NCBI GenBank assembly: GCA_029219465.1
Contig: JAQXTL010000004.1
Coordinates: 186,001 to 250,000 of the forward strand
Direction of reading: 5' to 3'
DNA: 64,000 nt
Source: Methanobacteriaceae archaeon
Lineage (GTDB): Archaea; Methanobacteriota; Methanobacteria; Methanobacteriales; Methanobacteriaceae
This document shows positions 45,416 to 54,895 of the stretch, piece after piece. Below the pieces are notes generated by a model. The model was given only the letters and a program-made list of their open reading frames with translations. It was not told the origin of the DNA and searched no databases. The position numbers and the translations under genes are program-made. Each line of letters opens with the position of its first letter. Position 1 is the stretch's first letter.

Positions 45416-46960
45416 ATGAAAGTTGTATGCTGTAAGAACTGTGGTGCAAAATACCAACTCAATGATGACGATGACATATCCACATTTGAGTGTTCTTCAT
45501 GTGCAGGTGACTTAGAATACTTAGAAGACTATTCTAATGAAGAAAATGAATCCAATGACTCCGCTATTAGTCAAACAAGATACAATAATTCATATATTGT
45601 TCAGTGCCAAGATTGCGGATTAAAATACAAAATCAAAACTACTGACAGCATTCTTGATTATGAATGTGACAGTTGTGGTGGATCTTTAAGATATTTGGAT
45701 GAAAATTTAAACAAAGAATTAGATTCCTATATCGAAGAGAGAAAAGTAGAGATTCAAAACATTAGAAAAGAAACAATCCCTAATGAACCAACATCTGAAG
45801 AATTTACTACAGATTATGATAATACCTCAATAAAAACATTTACTGATAGACTTGAAAACTTCTTCTCAGAAGAGCATATGAGAAAAATAGCTGATGCTGA
45901 AAAAGAAGAAGAACAAAAAGAACCAGTAATGAAAAAAACAGCAAGAACAACCATACCACAATCCGTTTTATCAAAATTTGGAAGAGAATTCGATATTCCT
46001 CAAACTAATGACTATGACACTCTTAAAAATTTCCTTAAAGAAGAATTTTTCAAAGGAATTGAAGAAGATTATTATTCAGCAAATATTGTTGAATCAAAAC
46101 CTAAAAAGAGTTTTCTTGATAAAATTAGTTTAAGTGAACCTGAAATTGGAGGTATAACTGATGCTCCAGTTCCAGATATAGAAGAAGAACTTAAATTTGA
46201 AATTGAACCTTCAAAAATACCAAACTTTGATGGAAATAAAGTTCCTGTTATTATCGGAGCTGTGATTTTCATTTTGAGTATAATTGAAATTTTAACCATA
46301 AATGGTGGTATTGGAATTGCTGCATTGTTTATTGGAGTAATCATTTTATGTTATGGACTATATAGAAATAAAGACATAAAAGAGACTGAAGAAAGAACAA
46401 GAATTATCAGAGAACACTTACTTAGTCTTCCAGAAGAGTTTTATGTATTCTATAATGTTAGAACTCCAACATCATCTTCAGGTATTAATCACGTTGTAGT
46501 AGGACCAACTGGAATATATGCATTGCTTTCACAAAAGTATAATCCAAAACTTAGATTAGAATCAGAAAATGAAAATTTGAATCTAATAGGAAGCACTACT
46601 TCTGATGAAGAAAGATTTGAAGATATTGGCAGTTATGGTAAACAAAGATTTAAATATACTACCAAACAGGCTAAATTCCCACAAGACAATAAAGTTAAAC
46701 AAAAATCATTAAGTTTAGGAGAAGATTTGATTAACTTCCTTAATGATAATAACATTAAAAATTGTTTTGTTGAACCATTAGTTGGATTCATAAACCATGA
46801 AGTTGTAGTTATAAACATGCCTTTAACTGATGAAGACTTGTTTATTGAAGAATTACTTCATAAAATCCAAAATTCAACTGTAAAATTAGATTCTGAAACA
46901 ATCAACAAATGTGCTGTTTTAATTAACAAATATTCAGCTGATTGCTCATCAGAATTTTAA
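45416..46960 (+). CDS. double zinc-ribbon membrane protein with a NERD-like domain
   Basis: This 514-residue protein has two N-terminal zinc ribbons (CCKNCGAKYQ with FECSSC, and CQDCGLKYK with YECDSC). A long charged linker follows, then two adjacent membrane segments near residues 277-312 (VPVIIGAVIFILSIIEIL, GIGIAALFIGVIILCYG). A domain resembling NERD has SSSGINHVVVGPTGIYALLSQK near residue 348. NERD nucleases have Asp and Glu where this has Asn and Leu/Ser, so it is probably not a nuclease. Function is unknown. An SD GAGG precedes the ATG. Confidence 0.7.
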   Translation: MKVVCCKNCGAKYQLNDDDDISTFECSSCAGDLEYLEDYSNEENESNDSAISQTRYNNSYIVQCQDCGLKYKIKTTDSILDYECDSCGGSLRYLDENLNKELDSYIEERKVEIQNIRKETIPNEPTSEEFTTDYDNTSIKTFTDRLENFFSEEHMRKIADAEKEEEQKEPVMKKTARTTIPQSVLSKFGREFDIPQTNDYDTLKNFLKEEFFKGIEEDYYSANIVESKPKKSFLDKISLSEPEIGGITDAPVPDIEEELKFEIEPSKIPNFDGNKVPVIIGAVIFILSIIEILTINGGIGIAALFIGVIILCYGLYRNKDIKETEERTRIIREHLLSLPEEFYVFYNVRTPTSSSGINHVVVGPTGIYALLSQKYNPKLRLESENENLNLIGSTTSDEERFEDIGSYGKQRFKYTTKQAKFPQDNKVKQKSLSLGEDLINFLNDNNIKNCFVEPLVGFINHEVVVINMPLTDEDLFIEELLHKIQNSTVKLDSETINKCAVLINKYSADCSSEF

Positions 46961-46976
46961 TTCTTTTTTTATTTTT

Positions 46977-47975
46977 TTATGATAACATATCATAATCAAT
47001 TAATGAACCTTTAGAAATAGTTTTATTCGCTTTTTTACCAATCACATTATCTATCTCAGACGGTGAAATTCCACTTCCAGGTCTTTTAATTATAATATCA
47101 GATTCATTAATTAATTCGCCCATCTTAATATCTTTTTTAGCACAAATAGACTTTCTAACACAGTTTCTAGAATATGACTCGCAAATTAACGGTTGTTTAT
47201 TTTTAAAACCATTAATTTTAGATAATACATCCATATTCAAATTAAAAATTCTAACATCTTCTTCATCAATTGAAAATTTATGATTTTCTAATGATTTATC
47301 CAAAGTAAAGTATTTTTCCAAAACAACAGCACCATAGTTGTATGCAGTTGTTAATGTGAACATATAATTATCGGAGATAGTGTAATCACTGTAACCTACT
47401 TCATAGCCTTCAAATGACTCTGATAAGTCCTTAATCATTAAAAGATTTGCATCCCTGAGTTTTGTAGGATAAGATAAAACAGCATGCATAATTACAGTGT
47501 TAAAATTAGAATTATCTTCAATACAATCAATAGCTGCTTTGATTTCTTTTATATTGGATGCACCAGTTCCAAGCAATATTGGCTTTTGTTTTTTTGAAAT
47601 ATAATCAATAAATGGAATATTTGTCAAATCACCAGAAGCTATTTTATAAACATCCACAAATTCATCCAATTCATCAACAATATTCTCATTTGCAGGAGTT
47701 ATTATGAAAACTAAATCCAACTGTTTAGCATAGCGGGCCAATTGTTTATATTCATCTAAGGTTAATTGATCCTCAATTAACTCATTATCATGACCACAAT
47801 GCAAGAATTCAGAATCACCAACATGAAAATTAACTCCATTTACGCCAGACATCTTACATTTGTCAATCAGTAGTTTTGCAACATCAAAATATTGCAAATT
47901 TTCTCTATTAGCCAAATCATAATAATTAAAACTAATCTCACCAACTAGAAACGGACGTCTGCGAAATGTTTTCAT
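46977..47975 (-). CDS. NeuB-family nonulosonic acid synthase homologue lacking metal-ligand histidines
   Basis: NeuB condenses PEP with N-acetylmannosamine (or a dideoxy sugar) to make sialic or related acids. This 332-residue protein has the NeuB barrel (ILLGTGASNIKEI at 134, HAVLSYPTKLRDANL at 164, EVGYSDYT at 192). An SAF/antifreeze-like C-terminal domain has KRPGSGISP near 289. The family's SDHT and EKHF histidines, which hold Mn in the meningococcal enzyme, are Tyr198 and Tyr222 here. NHNG near the start is NYYD. It sits 4 bp downstream of a neuA-pseG fusion. It may be altered in chemistry or inactive. Confidence 0.8.
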   Translation of the reverse strand: MKTFRRRPFLVGEISFNYYDLANRENLQYFDVAKLLIDKCKMSGVNGVNFHVGDSEFLHCGHDNELIEDQLTLDEYKQLARYAKQLDLVFIITPANENIVDELDEFVDVYKIASGDLTNIPFIDYISKKQKPILLGTGASNIKEIKAAIDCIEDNSNFNTVIMHAVLSYPTKLRDANLLMIKDLSESFEGYEVGYSDYTISDNYMFTLTTAYNYGAVVLEKYFTLDKSLENHKFSIDEEDVRIFNLNMDVLSKINGFKNKQPLICESYSRNCVRKSICAKKDIKMGELINESDIIIKRPGSGISPSEIDNVIGKKANKTISKGSLIDYDMLS

Positions 47976-47979
47976 AAAA

Positions 47980-49656
47980 TCACTTCATTATAAATTTTCT
48001 ATACTGTTCACGAACAACAGAAGAAATATTTTCATAACCATGATACAAATCAATAGCCCTCATTTTATCATGCATATTCATTCTAAGTTCATGGTTGTTA
48101 ACAAGTTCTAAAAACTCATTTATGAAATCCTCTTTTGCAAGTGAATCAGCATCACCAAGATTTATAATACCATTTGCACTATTAGCAAATACATGAGTAC
48201 GTTCTATATCATTTTGATAAACACAGATTGTAGGAATACCTAATGAACAGGCATCATACATAATTTTACTAGCAGAAGCAATTAAGATATCTGCCTTAAA
48301 TACAAAATCACTTACATTAGAAACATTCTGATAAATTTGAACTAGAGGGTTTGCTTCAAATCTGGATACTAACTGTTCAATATTTTCATAACCTCTACCA
48401 ACAATAACATTTATTTTCTTTTCGTAAGTGGTTGACAAAATAGCCTCTAAAAACATTTCAGATAAATTTTTAGGATCACTACCTTCAATAAGAATTAAAA
48501 TATTACTTACATCCTGAGTAATTACCTTACGAGGCTGGAAATAAAACTCATCTTCAAGAACGTGGAACTTCTGACCATTATAAACATTAGAGTCACTTAA
48601 ATCATGTTCATATAATGAATCAAAAACAACATGTGCAAGTTTGGAACCTTCACCTAAATCATCAAAATTAACAGTGAAAAATCCTCTATTTTTTAATTCA
48701 TCCATATATTCAACAGAAGTATCTGATACATCATTAAGAACTATCTGAGGATTAAATTCATCTAAAATGTTAAAAATGTCATTCTGATTATTATAACATT
48801 TACAGTTAAAACCGAATTTTTCAATCAGTTTATGTCCATATTCATACTGTTTATCTAAAACAAATAAAATATCATGAGAAACAAGTTTTGATGCAAATGA
48901 TAAGCAACTACCTACTCTTCTGGTTCCACCATCATCATCACTAATTACAATTGCAACTTTTTTCCTTTGAATAATTGCATCAACAACTGCCCAGTCCATA
49001 TAATCATCAACAACAATAGCTTCTTCACGGGAGAGATTGATTATGTCAATATTATCCCCAATGTAAGAATCATCATTGATAAATCCTCTACGTGTTGCAA
49101 CAATTGCTCCTGTTTCTTTGAAGTTACTTGGCAATTCATGAGTATTTACCCTTTCAATGTAATTTGGGAAATATCTTTTGTTATCTTCATCATATCCCCA
49201 GAATAGTTGTTTATCTTCAACAACAGAAATTACACTTTCAAGCCCAAAATCATCAAATTTCTCAATAGCTGAGTTTAAAGTGCTTATTTTAACCAAAGGA
49301 GATGTTGGCAACATTGTAATTACTATATCATACTCATCAAATGTTGATTTTTCTTTTTGTACAATAGAATTGAAAATAACAGATTCTAAATTAACTTTCC
49401 CTTCAGATGATTCTTCAGAATACTTAATAACACTTGCTCCAAATTTTTCAGAAATAAAAGCAATTTCACTATCATCAGTAGTTACAACAACATCATCAAC
49501 ATATTGTGATGATTTAGCAGTTTGAATTGTATAAGAAATTAGAGGTTTATTATCTAATAACCTAACATATTTACGAGGAATACCATTTGAATTCCCCTTT
49601 GCCGGAATAACTACTAAAATCTTATTATTATTGAACATGTTAATCCTTATATCCAT
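47980..49656 (-). CDS. fused acylneuraminate cytidylyltransferase and PseG-like protein
   Basis: Residues 1-230 are a CMP-sialic acid synthetase domain. It has ILVVIPAKGNSNGIPRKYVRLL, VVVTTDDSEIA and ITMLPTSPLVK. This activates a nonulosonic acid with CTP. Residues 232-558 are a GT-B-like domain related to PseG nucleotide-sugar hydrolases (VISDDDGGTRRVGSCL, NFDDLGEGSKLAHVVFDSL, LILIEGSDPKNLSE and ASKIMYDACSLGIPTICVYQN). The product probably belongs to sialic, legionaminic or pseudaminic-type decoration of the surface. The start may be Met7 (49638), which has AAGGAT just upstream. It is transcribed with the NeuB-like gene. Confidence 0.85.
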   Translation of the reverse strand: MDIRINMFNNNKILVVIPAKGNSNGIPRKYVRLLDNKPLISYTIQTAKSSQYVDDVVVTTDDSEIAFISEKFGASVIKYSEESSEGKVNLESVIFNSIVQKEKSTFDEYDIVITMLPTSPLVKISTLNSAIEKFDDFGLESVISVVEDKQLFWGYDEDNKRYFPNYIERVNTHELPSNFKETGAIVATRRGFINDDSYIGDNIDIINLSREEAIVVDDYMDWAVVDAIIQRKKVAIVISDDDGGTRRVGSCLSFASKLVSHDILFVLDKQYEYGHKLIEKFGFNCKCYNNQNDIFNILDEFNPQIVLNDVSDTSVEYMDELKNRGFFTVNFDDLGEGSKLAHVVFDSLYEHDLSDSNVYNGQKFHVLEDEFYFQPRKVITQDVSNILILIEGSDPKNLSEMFLEAILSTTYEKKINVIVGRGYENIEQLVSRFEANPLVQIYQNVSNVSDFVFKADILIASASKIMYDACSLGIPTICVYQNDIERTHVFANSANGIINLGDADSLAKEDFINEFLELVNNHELRMNMHDKMRAIDLYHGYENISSVVREQYRKFIMK

Positions 49657-49717
49657 AAATTTAATTAATACAATTATAAATATACTAATTATATATTATT
49701 AAATCTTTGGTGTTATT

Positions 49718-50770
49718 ATGAATATGAAAGCTATGTCAGAGAAGTTATTAAAAAAAATAAACGAATTATCAACACCCGTGAAGATAATGCATGTTTGTGG
49801 TTCTCACGAACATACAATAATGGAAAATGGAATTAGAAGTCTACTTCCAGAAGAAGTGGAAATTATTGCAGGACCAGGATGTCCAGTTTGTGTTGTACCA
49901 TCTCGTGAAATTGACGAAGCATTAGAATTAATTGACAGAGGAGTTACAATTACCACCTTTGGAGATATGTTAAGAGTTCCAGGTTCTGAGAGATCTCTTG
50001 CAGATGCTAAAGCTGAAGGAGGAGATGTAAGAGTAGTATATGGAATCAACAGAGCAATTGAAATAGCTCAAAAAGAAGATAATGATGTTGCATTTATATC
50101 TGCAGGTTTTGAAACAACTGCACCAACTACAGCAGCAGAATTATTAGCAACACCTCCTGAAAATTTCTCAGTTTTATCCTGTCACAGATTAATCCCACCC
50201 GCTATTGATTTTTTAATTAATTCCGGAGAAACAACTTTAAATGCATTAATCCAACCAGGACACGTTTGTACAATCATTGGAACACAACCATTCGAATATT
50301 TCTCAAGCCAATTCGGAATTCCTCAAGCTGTTGCAGGATTTAATCCATTAGACATTTTAATGTCTGTGTATATGATTTTAAGACAAATTCATAATGAAAC
50401 ACCAAAAATAGAAAATGAATACACAAGAGCGGTTAGAGAAGAAGGAAATGTAATTGCACAAGAAAAAATGAACGAAGTATTTGAAGTTACTTCCAGAGAA
50501 TGGAGAGGATTTCCTAAAATACCAAATTCAATCTTAGAAATTAAAGATGAATTTAGTGAATTTAATGCTCGTGAAAAATACGATATTGAAGTAAAAGATG
50601 TTAACGAAGCTCCTAAAGGATGTATCTGCGGACCTATCTTAAGAGGACTTGCAAGACCTGAAGACTGTAAGTTATTCAGAAAAGCATGTACTCCATTACA
50701 CCCAATCGGTGCTTGTATGGTAAGTAAAGAAGGAACTTGTAACATTGCACACAGATATTCAAGAGGATAA
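49718..50770 (+). CDS. hypD: hydrogenase maturation protein HypD
   Basis: HypD carries the iron with its CO and CN ligands for NiFe-hydrogenase maturation. The 350-residue protein shows IMHVCGSHEHTIMENGIRSLLP near 23, GPGCPVCVVPSREID near 53, and FISAGFETTAPTTA near 127. LIQPGHVCTIIG is near 186 and the C-terminal Fe-S cysteines GCICGPILRG and CMVSKEGTC follow. Start ATG 49718 is six bases after GGTG. The phosphoglycolate phosphatase gene follows after one base. Confidence 0.95.
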   Translation: MNMKAMSEKLLKKINELSTPVKIMHVCGSHEHTIMENGIRSLLPEEVEIIAGPGCPVCVVPSREIDEALELIDRGVTITTFGDMLRVPGSERSLADAKAEGGDVRVVYGINRAIEIAQKEDNDVAFISAGFETTAPTTAAELLATPPENFSVLSCHRLIPPAIDFLINSGETTLNALIQPGHVCTIIGTQPFEYFSSQFGIPQAVAGFNPLDILMSVYMILRQIHNETPKIENEYTRAVREEGNVIAQEKMNEVFEVTSREWRGFPKIPNSILEIKDEFSEFNAREKYDIEVKDVNEAPKGCICGPILRGLARPEDCKLFRKACTPLHPIGACMVSKEGTCNIAHRYSRG

Positions 50771-50771
50771 T

Positions 50772-51476
50772 ATGACAATTGAAGCAATTGCAGTAGATAT
50801 TGATGGAACAATAACAGATGAAAAAAGACAAATCTGCATTTCAGCTATTGAAGCTTTAAGAAAAGCAGAAGCAAAAGGAATACCTACAATAATTGTAACT
50901 GGAAATGTTGTTAATTATGCTTATGCTACTGAAGTATTAATCGGTTGTAGTGGTGGTCTTGTAGCAGAAAACGGAGGAGTCGTATTTAAAGAAGGTGAAA
51001 ACGACAACGCTGTTGAAACATTAGTTGAAAGAGATTTTGTAACTTCTGCTGAAGAACACTTAAAAGATAAATTAGGAAGTGAATTTGACAAACACGCATC
51101 TCATGATAATATGTACCGTTTAACAGAAACAGTATTCTACAAAACAATTGACAGGAAACAATTGGAAGATGCACTTAAAGATTTCAAGTATTTAGACCAG
51201 CTTGAGATTTATGACAGCGGTTTTGCACTCCACATTACAGACAAACGTGTAAACAAAGGAACTTCATTAAAATATTTATGTGAAAGAAATGGAATAAATA
51301 TGGAAAATGTTATGGCTATTGGAGACAGTCAAAACGATGAAGACTTCCTAAAACAAGCAGGATATAAAATAGCTGTAGCAAATGCTGAAGATAAATTAAA
51401 AGAGATTAGTACTTACACCTGTGAAAATATGTTTGGTGATGGTGTAGCAGAAGCTATTGAGAAATTTGCATTATAA
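50772..51476 (+). CDS. archaeal-type phosphoglycolate phosphatase (HAD family)
   Basis: This HAD hydrolase removes phosphate from 2-phosphoglycolate; close relatives act on other sugar phosphates, so specificity is not certain. The 234-residue protein has AVDIDGTITDEKRQ at residue 6, IVTGN near 40, and MAIGDSQNDEDFLKQAG near 180. Start is ATG 50772, one base after hypD. PmbA follows after 8 bp, so the three form an operon. Confidence 0.88.
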   Translation: MTIEAIAVDIDGTITDEKRQICISAIEALRKAEAKGIPTIIVTGNVVNYAYATEVLIGCSGGLVAENGGVVFKEGENDNAVETLVERDFVTSAEEHLKDKLGSEFDKHASHDNMYRLTETVFYKTIDRKQLEDALKDFKYLDQLEIYDSGFALHITDKRVNKGTSLKYLCERNGINMENVMAIGDSQNDEDFLKQAGYKIAVANAEDKLKEISTYTCENMFGDGVAEAIEKFAL

Positions 51477-51484
51477 GTGATAAA

Positions 51485-52795
51485 ATGATATATGAAATAG
51501 CTGATAAAGCACAAAAAGCAGTAAAAAACAGTTGTGACGCTTACGAGATATACATTGAAGAATCCAAATCTATTGAACTTGACTCTAGAAAAGAGGAATT
51601 GAATTTTGCGAAAGAGGAAATTGATTGTGGAGTTGGAATTAGGGTAATTAAAGACAATAAAGTTGGTTTTGCTTTCACTTCCGATATGAACAAGATTGAA
51701 GAAGCAGCAATGCAATCAATTGAAAACACAAAATTAAACAAAGTTGATGAAAATTATGCTTTTGCAGAAGTTGAAAAAGTTCCTGAAATTAAAAAAGTAT
51801 ATGATAAAAAATTCAACGACTTAAGTCTTGACGAATCCATAGAATTTTTAAAAAATACAATTGACACAACCATTAATCAAGGATGTGACATAACAGGTTC
51901 TGGATTTTCAGCAAGTGAAGGCAGATCACTTATTATTAACTCAAACGGAGTTTCAATTGAAGATGAAGGTACTGGATTTGGTATTGGACTTTCAGTAACT
52001 ATACAAAAAGACGGACAAATTGCAACAGCATACAATTCACAATCTTCCAGATTTTTTGATTTAGATGGTGAAAAATTAGCTATTGAAGTATGTAATCTTG
52101 CAAAAAGTTCTCTTGATACAAAACCAATTGATACAAACGATTATGATGTAGTATTAGATTACTATGCTACAACAGGACTCCTTCAAACATTCATCAGTGC
52201 ATTTAATGGTGAAAATGTAATGAGAGGAAGATCTATTTTAAAAGACAAAATGGGAATGGAAATTGCAAACCCTAACTTGACAATAGTTGACAATCCACTT
52301 TTAGAAAACGGAATGTGCACTTCAAAATGTGATGGAGAAGGTAGTGTAAGTGAAAAAACCGAACTTGTAAAAGATGGAGTATTAAATTCATTTATTTATG
52401 ATATCTATACTGCAAACAAGCAAGGTGTTAAAACAACTTCAAACGGTCTTAGAGGATCTTATTTAACCACTCCAATGATTTCTCCTACAAATGTTGAGTT
52501 TAAATTTGATGAAATGAAAGACTTATCTGAAATTGACAAAGGTGTTTTAACAACAAGCGTTTTAGGAGCACATACTGCAAATCCAATTTCAGGAGACTTT
52601 TCTGTTGAAGCAAGTAATGCATTTAAAATTGAAAATGGAGAATTAACAGATCCTATCAATAAAGCTATGATTTCAGGAAATATCTTTGAAATTATGAAAA
52701 AAGTAGAAGGATTGAAATCCGAAATAAAACAGTATGGCCAATTTATTATTCCTAAATTGTTAGTACACGATTTAAGAGTAGTTGGTCAAAAATAA
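51485..52795 (+). CDS. TldD/PmbA family protein (PmbA-like)
   Basis: TldD/PmbA pairs are proteases that trim peptides such as microcin precursors. This 436-residue protein has the PmbA-type layout. It has EIYIEESKSIELDSRKEELN near residue 21, CGVGIRVIKDNKVGFAFTSD near 42, LLQTFISAFNGENV near 232 and HTANPISGDFSVEASNAF near 360. The HExxxH metal site found in TldD is absent, as usual for PmbA members. A TldD partner is not in the window. Confidence 0.87.
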   Translation: MIYEIADKAQKAVKNSCDAYEIYIEESKSIELDSRKEELNFAKEEIDCGVGIRVIKDNKVGFAFTSDMNKIEEAAMQSIENTKLNKVDENYAFAEVEKVPEIKKVYDKKFNDLSLDESIEFLKNTIDTTINQGCDITGSGFSASEGRSLIINSNGVSIEDEGTGFGIGLSVTIQKDGQIATAYNSQSSRFFDLDGEKLAIEVCNLAKSSLDTKPIDTNDYDVVLDYYATTGLLQTFISAFNGENVMRGRSILKDKMGMEIANPNLTIVDNPLLENGMCTSKCDGEGSVSEKTELVKDGVLNSFIYDIYTANKQGVKTTSNGLRGSYLTTPMISPTNVEFKFDEMKDLSEIDKGVLTTSVLGAHTANPISGDFSVEASNAFKIENGELTDPINKAMISGNIFEIMKKVEGLKSEIKQYGQFIIPKLLVHDLRVVGQK

Positions 52796-52811
52796 AAAAA
52801 AGTATGAAAAA

Positions 52812-53063
52812 TTAAATTCTTTTTAATTTTTCTCTAATTTTTTTAACAGTAGGGTCAGAATAATCAATAGATAAGTAATCTGATCTTAACTTTAAATCAA
52901 CATCAAATTGTCTTAACTTATTATTTATCACATTATCTATTTCAACATCTAATTTTTTTATTTGATTTTCAAAAGAACGTTGAGATTTAATAGCTGCAAC
53001 ATTAGTTTTGCGTGAAATCTTTTTAAGTTCTTCATCAACATCAAATTCTTCTTTTTTAGACAT
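52812..53063 (-). CDS. small coiled-coil hypothetical protein
   Basis: This 83-residue, highly charged protein is probably all helical. It has ISRKTNVAAIKSQRSFENQ, IKKLDVEIDNVINNKLRQFD and the C-terminal YSDPTVKKIREKLKRI. Start is ATG 53063 with GGTG eight bases upstream. It begins 9 bp after the GyrI-like gene, so the two are co-transcribed. I do not recognise a family. Confidence 0.6.
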   Translation of the reverse strand: MSKKEEFDVDEELKKISRKTNVAAIKSQRSFENQIKKLDVEIDNVINNKLRQFDVDLKLRSDYLSIDYSDPTVKKIREKLKRI

Positions 53064-53072
53064 TAAAAACAC

Positions 53073-53534
53073 CTACATTTCAATAATAGGTAATTGGATT
53101 TCTGTTACGTAATCTTTTTCATTCTCACAATTGTGAACGTTTTTAATTAAAACTTCTTTAGGTGAGCCGATAATGTCGTAATGGTTTTCCTGAGCAATTT
53201 CTACTAATTTTTCATAAGTGGACATAATATCATCAGCAGGGCCATAATGAATACCAGATAAAACTTTGTTTTCAATCATGTCAACAACACGAACTCTGTC
53301 AGTTTCATTAGCATCCTTTTTAATAGGAATACTTACATCAAATACTGCATCACCATCATTAACTTCATGTCTTGGTGAGAAATAAACGATAAATGGATCA
53401 CCATCAGTTTCAATACCTTCAGCATCAACCCAACCCATTAACATTGAAAGGAAAATTCCCAAATCAGAAATTGGGGTTTTACAATTAATAACAGCTAATT
53501 TTTGTTCTGGAATTAGTTTAACTTCACTTTCCAT
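53073..53534 (-). CDS. GyrI-like small-molecule-binding domain protein
   Basis: This 153-residue protein resembles the effector-binding (GyrI/BmrR-type) domain without any DNA-binding part. It has EVKLIPEQKLAVINCKTPISD at the start, PFIVYFSPRHEVNDGDAVFDVSIPI near 47-73, VLSGIHYGPADDIMSTYEKL near 91-110, and EIQLPIIEM at the end. Ligand is unknown. It lies between moeA and a small coiled-coil gene on the same strand. Confidence 0.78.
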   Translation of the reverse strand: MESEVKLIPEQKLAVINCKTPISDLGIFLSMLMGWVDAEGIETDGDPFIVYFSPRHEVNDGDAVFDVSIPIKKDANETDRVRVVDMIENKVLSGIHYGPADDIMSTYEKLVEIAQENHYDIIGSPKEVLIKNVHNCENEKDYVTEIQLPIIEM

Positions 53535-53560
53535 TTTTACACCTTATTATTCTATAACAT

Positions 53561-54784
53561 TTAATTAAATAAATAAACTTCTACTTCTTCGCCTTCGTCT
53601 AAAAGTTCAACAGATTTTGGAACTTTCACATACCCATCTGCAGAGGAAAGTGAAAATATTGCTCCGGAATCCTTAAATATTGGATGTACTTCTTCACCAT
53701 CAACTTTAACAAGCTGATATTGCATTCTTCCAACAGGAGAATGAATTCTTCTAGTCATTTTACCCTTAACAGTTTCAAGTTCGAAGTTTTTATTAATACC
53801 TGCCAATTTAGTTAAAGGTTCCGCAATAAATGCATTGAATATCATTAAAGCTGAAACAGGGTTTCCTGGAAGGCCAATAACTAATTTATCATTGATTACA
53901 CCAACAATAGTTGGTTTACCAGGTTGGACTGAAATACCATGAATGTGAACTTCACCTAATTCTTCTAAAACACTGTTTAAAACATCTCCAAGACCTGCAG
54001 AAGTTCCACCAGAACAGATTAAAATATCTACATCTTCAAGAGACTGGGTGATTTTTTGTTTGACTTCATCATAGTCATCTCTCATAACACCTAAGAAATG
54101 AGCATCAGCACCACAGGAAATAGCTGCGTTTTTAATCATTCCACCGTTTACGTCATAAATTTTACCGTAGGACAATTCTTCTCCTTGAAGAGTAATTTCA
54201 TTTCCAGAAGATATTACTCCTAAAGTAGGTTTTTTATACACTTCAATAGTTTCAAAACCTTGTGAGAGCAATACTCCTATTTTACCCGGGTTTAAAAAGT
54301 CTCCTTTTTTAAGGATTAATTTACCTTCTTCAATATCAGAACCTTTTCTTGCAACATCCTGAGTTGGAGTAGCAGATGTTAATAAATTAACTTCACCATC
54401 AAATTTCTCAGCATATTCAACCATTACAACTGATTCAGATCCTTCAGGCATTGCAGCACCGGTACTAATCTCAATACATTTTCCTTTTTCAACTTTTTTA
54501 TCAGTTGTAGCACCAGCTTCTAAAAAATCAATGACTTCTAATGTTTTAGGATTTTCTTCAGATGCTCCAAAACTGTCTTCAGCAAGAATTGCAAATCCAT
54601 CTTTTAGAGCTTTGTTAAATGGAGGAAAATCCATTCTGGAATAAACATCTTCAAATAAGATTCTACCATATGATTCACCAACAAGAACTTCTTCACTTTG
54701 TTGGGTTAATTTTTCCTGACATAACTTTTGAATAATGTCAATAGCTTCATCGCATTCTTTAATTTTTAAAAATTCAGTTCCCAT
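53561..54784 (-). CDS. moeA: molybdopterin molybdenumtransferase
   Basis: MoeA inserts molybdate or tungstate into adenylated molybdopterin, needed for formylmethanofuran and formate dehydrogenases. The 407-residue protein has RILFEDVYSRMDFPPFNKA near 45. Other parts are ISTGAAMPEGSESVVMVEYAE near 105, the LICSGGTSAGLGDV segment near 255, and IHGISVQPGKPTIVG near 280 with VIGLPGNPVSALMIF. Start is ATG 54784 (MGTEFLKIKE). Confidence 0.94.
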   Translation of the reverse strand: MGTEFLKIKECDEAIDIIQKLCQEKLTQQSEEVLVGESYGRILFEDVYSRMDFPPFNKALKDGFAILAEDSFGASEENPKTLEVIDFLEAGATTDKKVEKGKCIEISTGAAMPEGSESVVMVEYAEKFDGEVNLLTSATPTQDVARKGSDIEEGKLILKKGDFLNPGKIGVLLSQGFETIEVYKKPTLGVISSGNEITLQGEELSYGKIYDVNGGMIKNAAISCGADAHFLGVMRDDYDEVKQKITQSLEDVDILICSGGTSAGLGDVLNSVLEELGEVHIHGISVQPGKPTIVGVINDKLVIGLPGNPVSALMIFNAFIAEPLTKLAGINKNFELETVKGKMTRRIHSPVGRMQYQLVKVDGEEVHPIFKDSGAIFSLSSADGYVKVPKSVELLDEGEEVEVYLFN

Positions 54785-54895
54785 AATCACCACTTATATA
54801 ACAAACAATAAATTAATATATAATATATTAATAAATATATAAATAATTTAATCTTATTTATAAGAATATATTTAATAAAATTTGGAGGAGTTTAT

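Noticed and set aside
47980-49656. Sequencing artefact joining two genes
   Set aside because: Both domains are complete and linked without any gap in motif order, so a true fusion is more likely.
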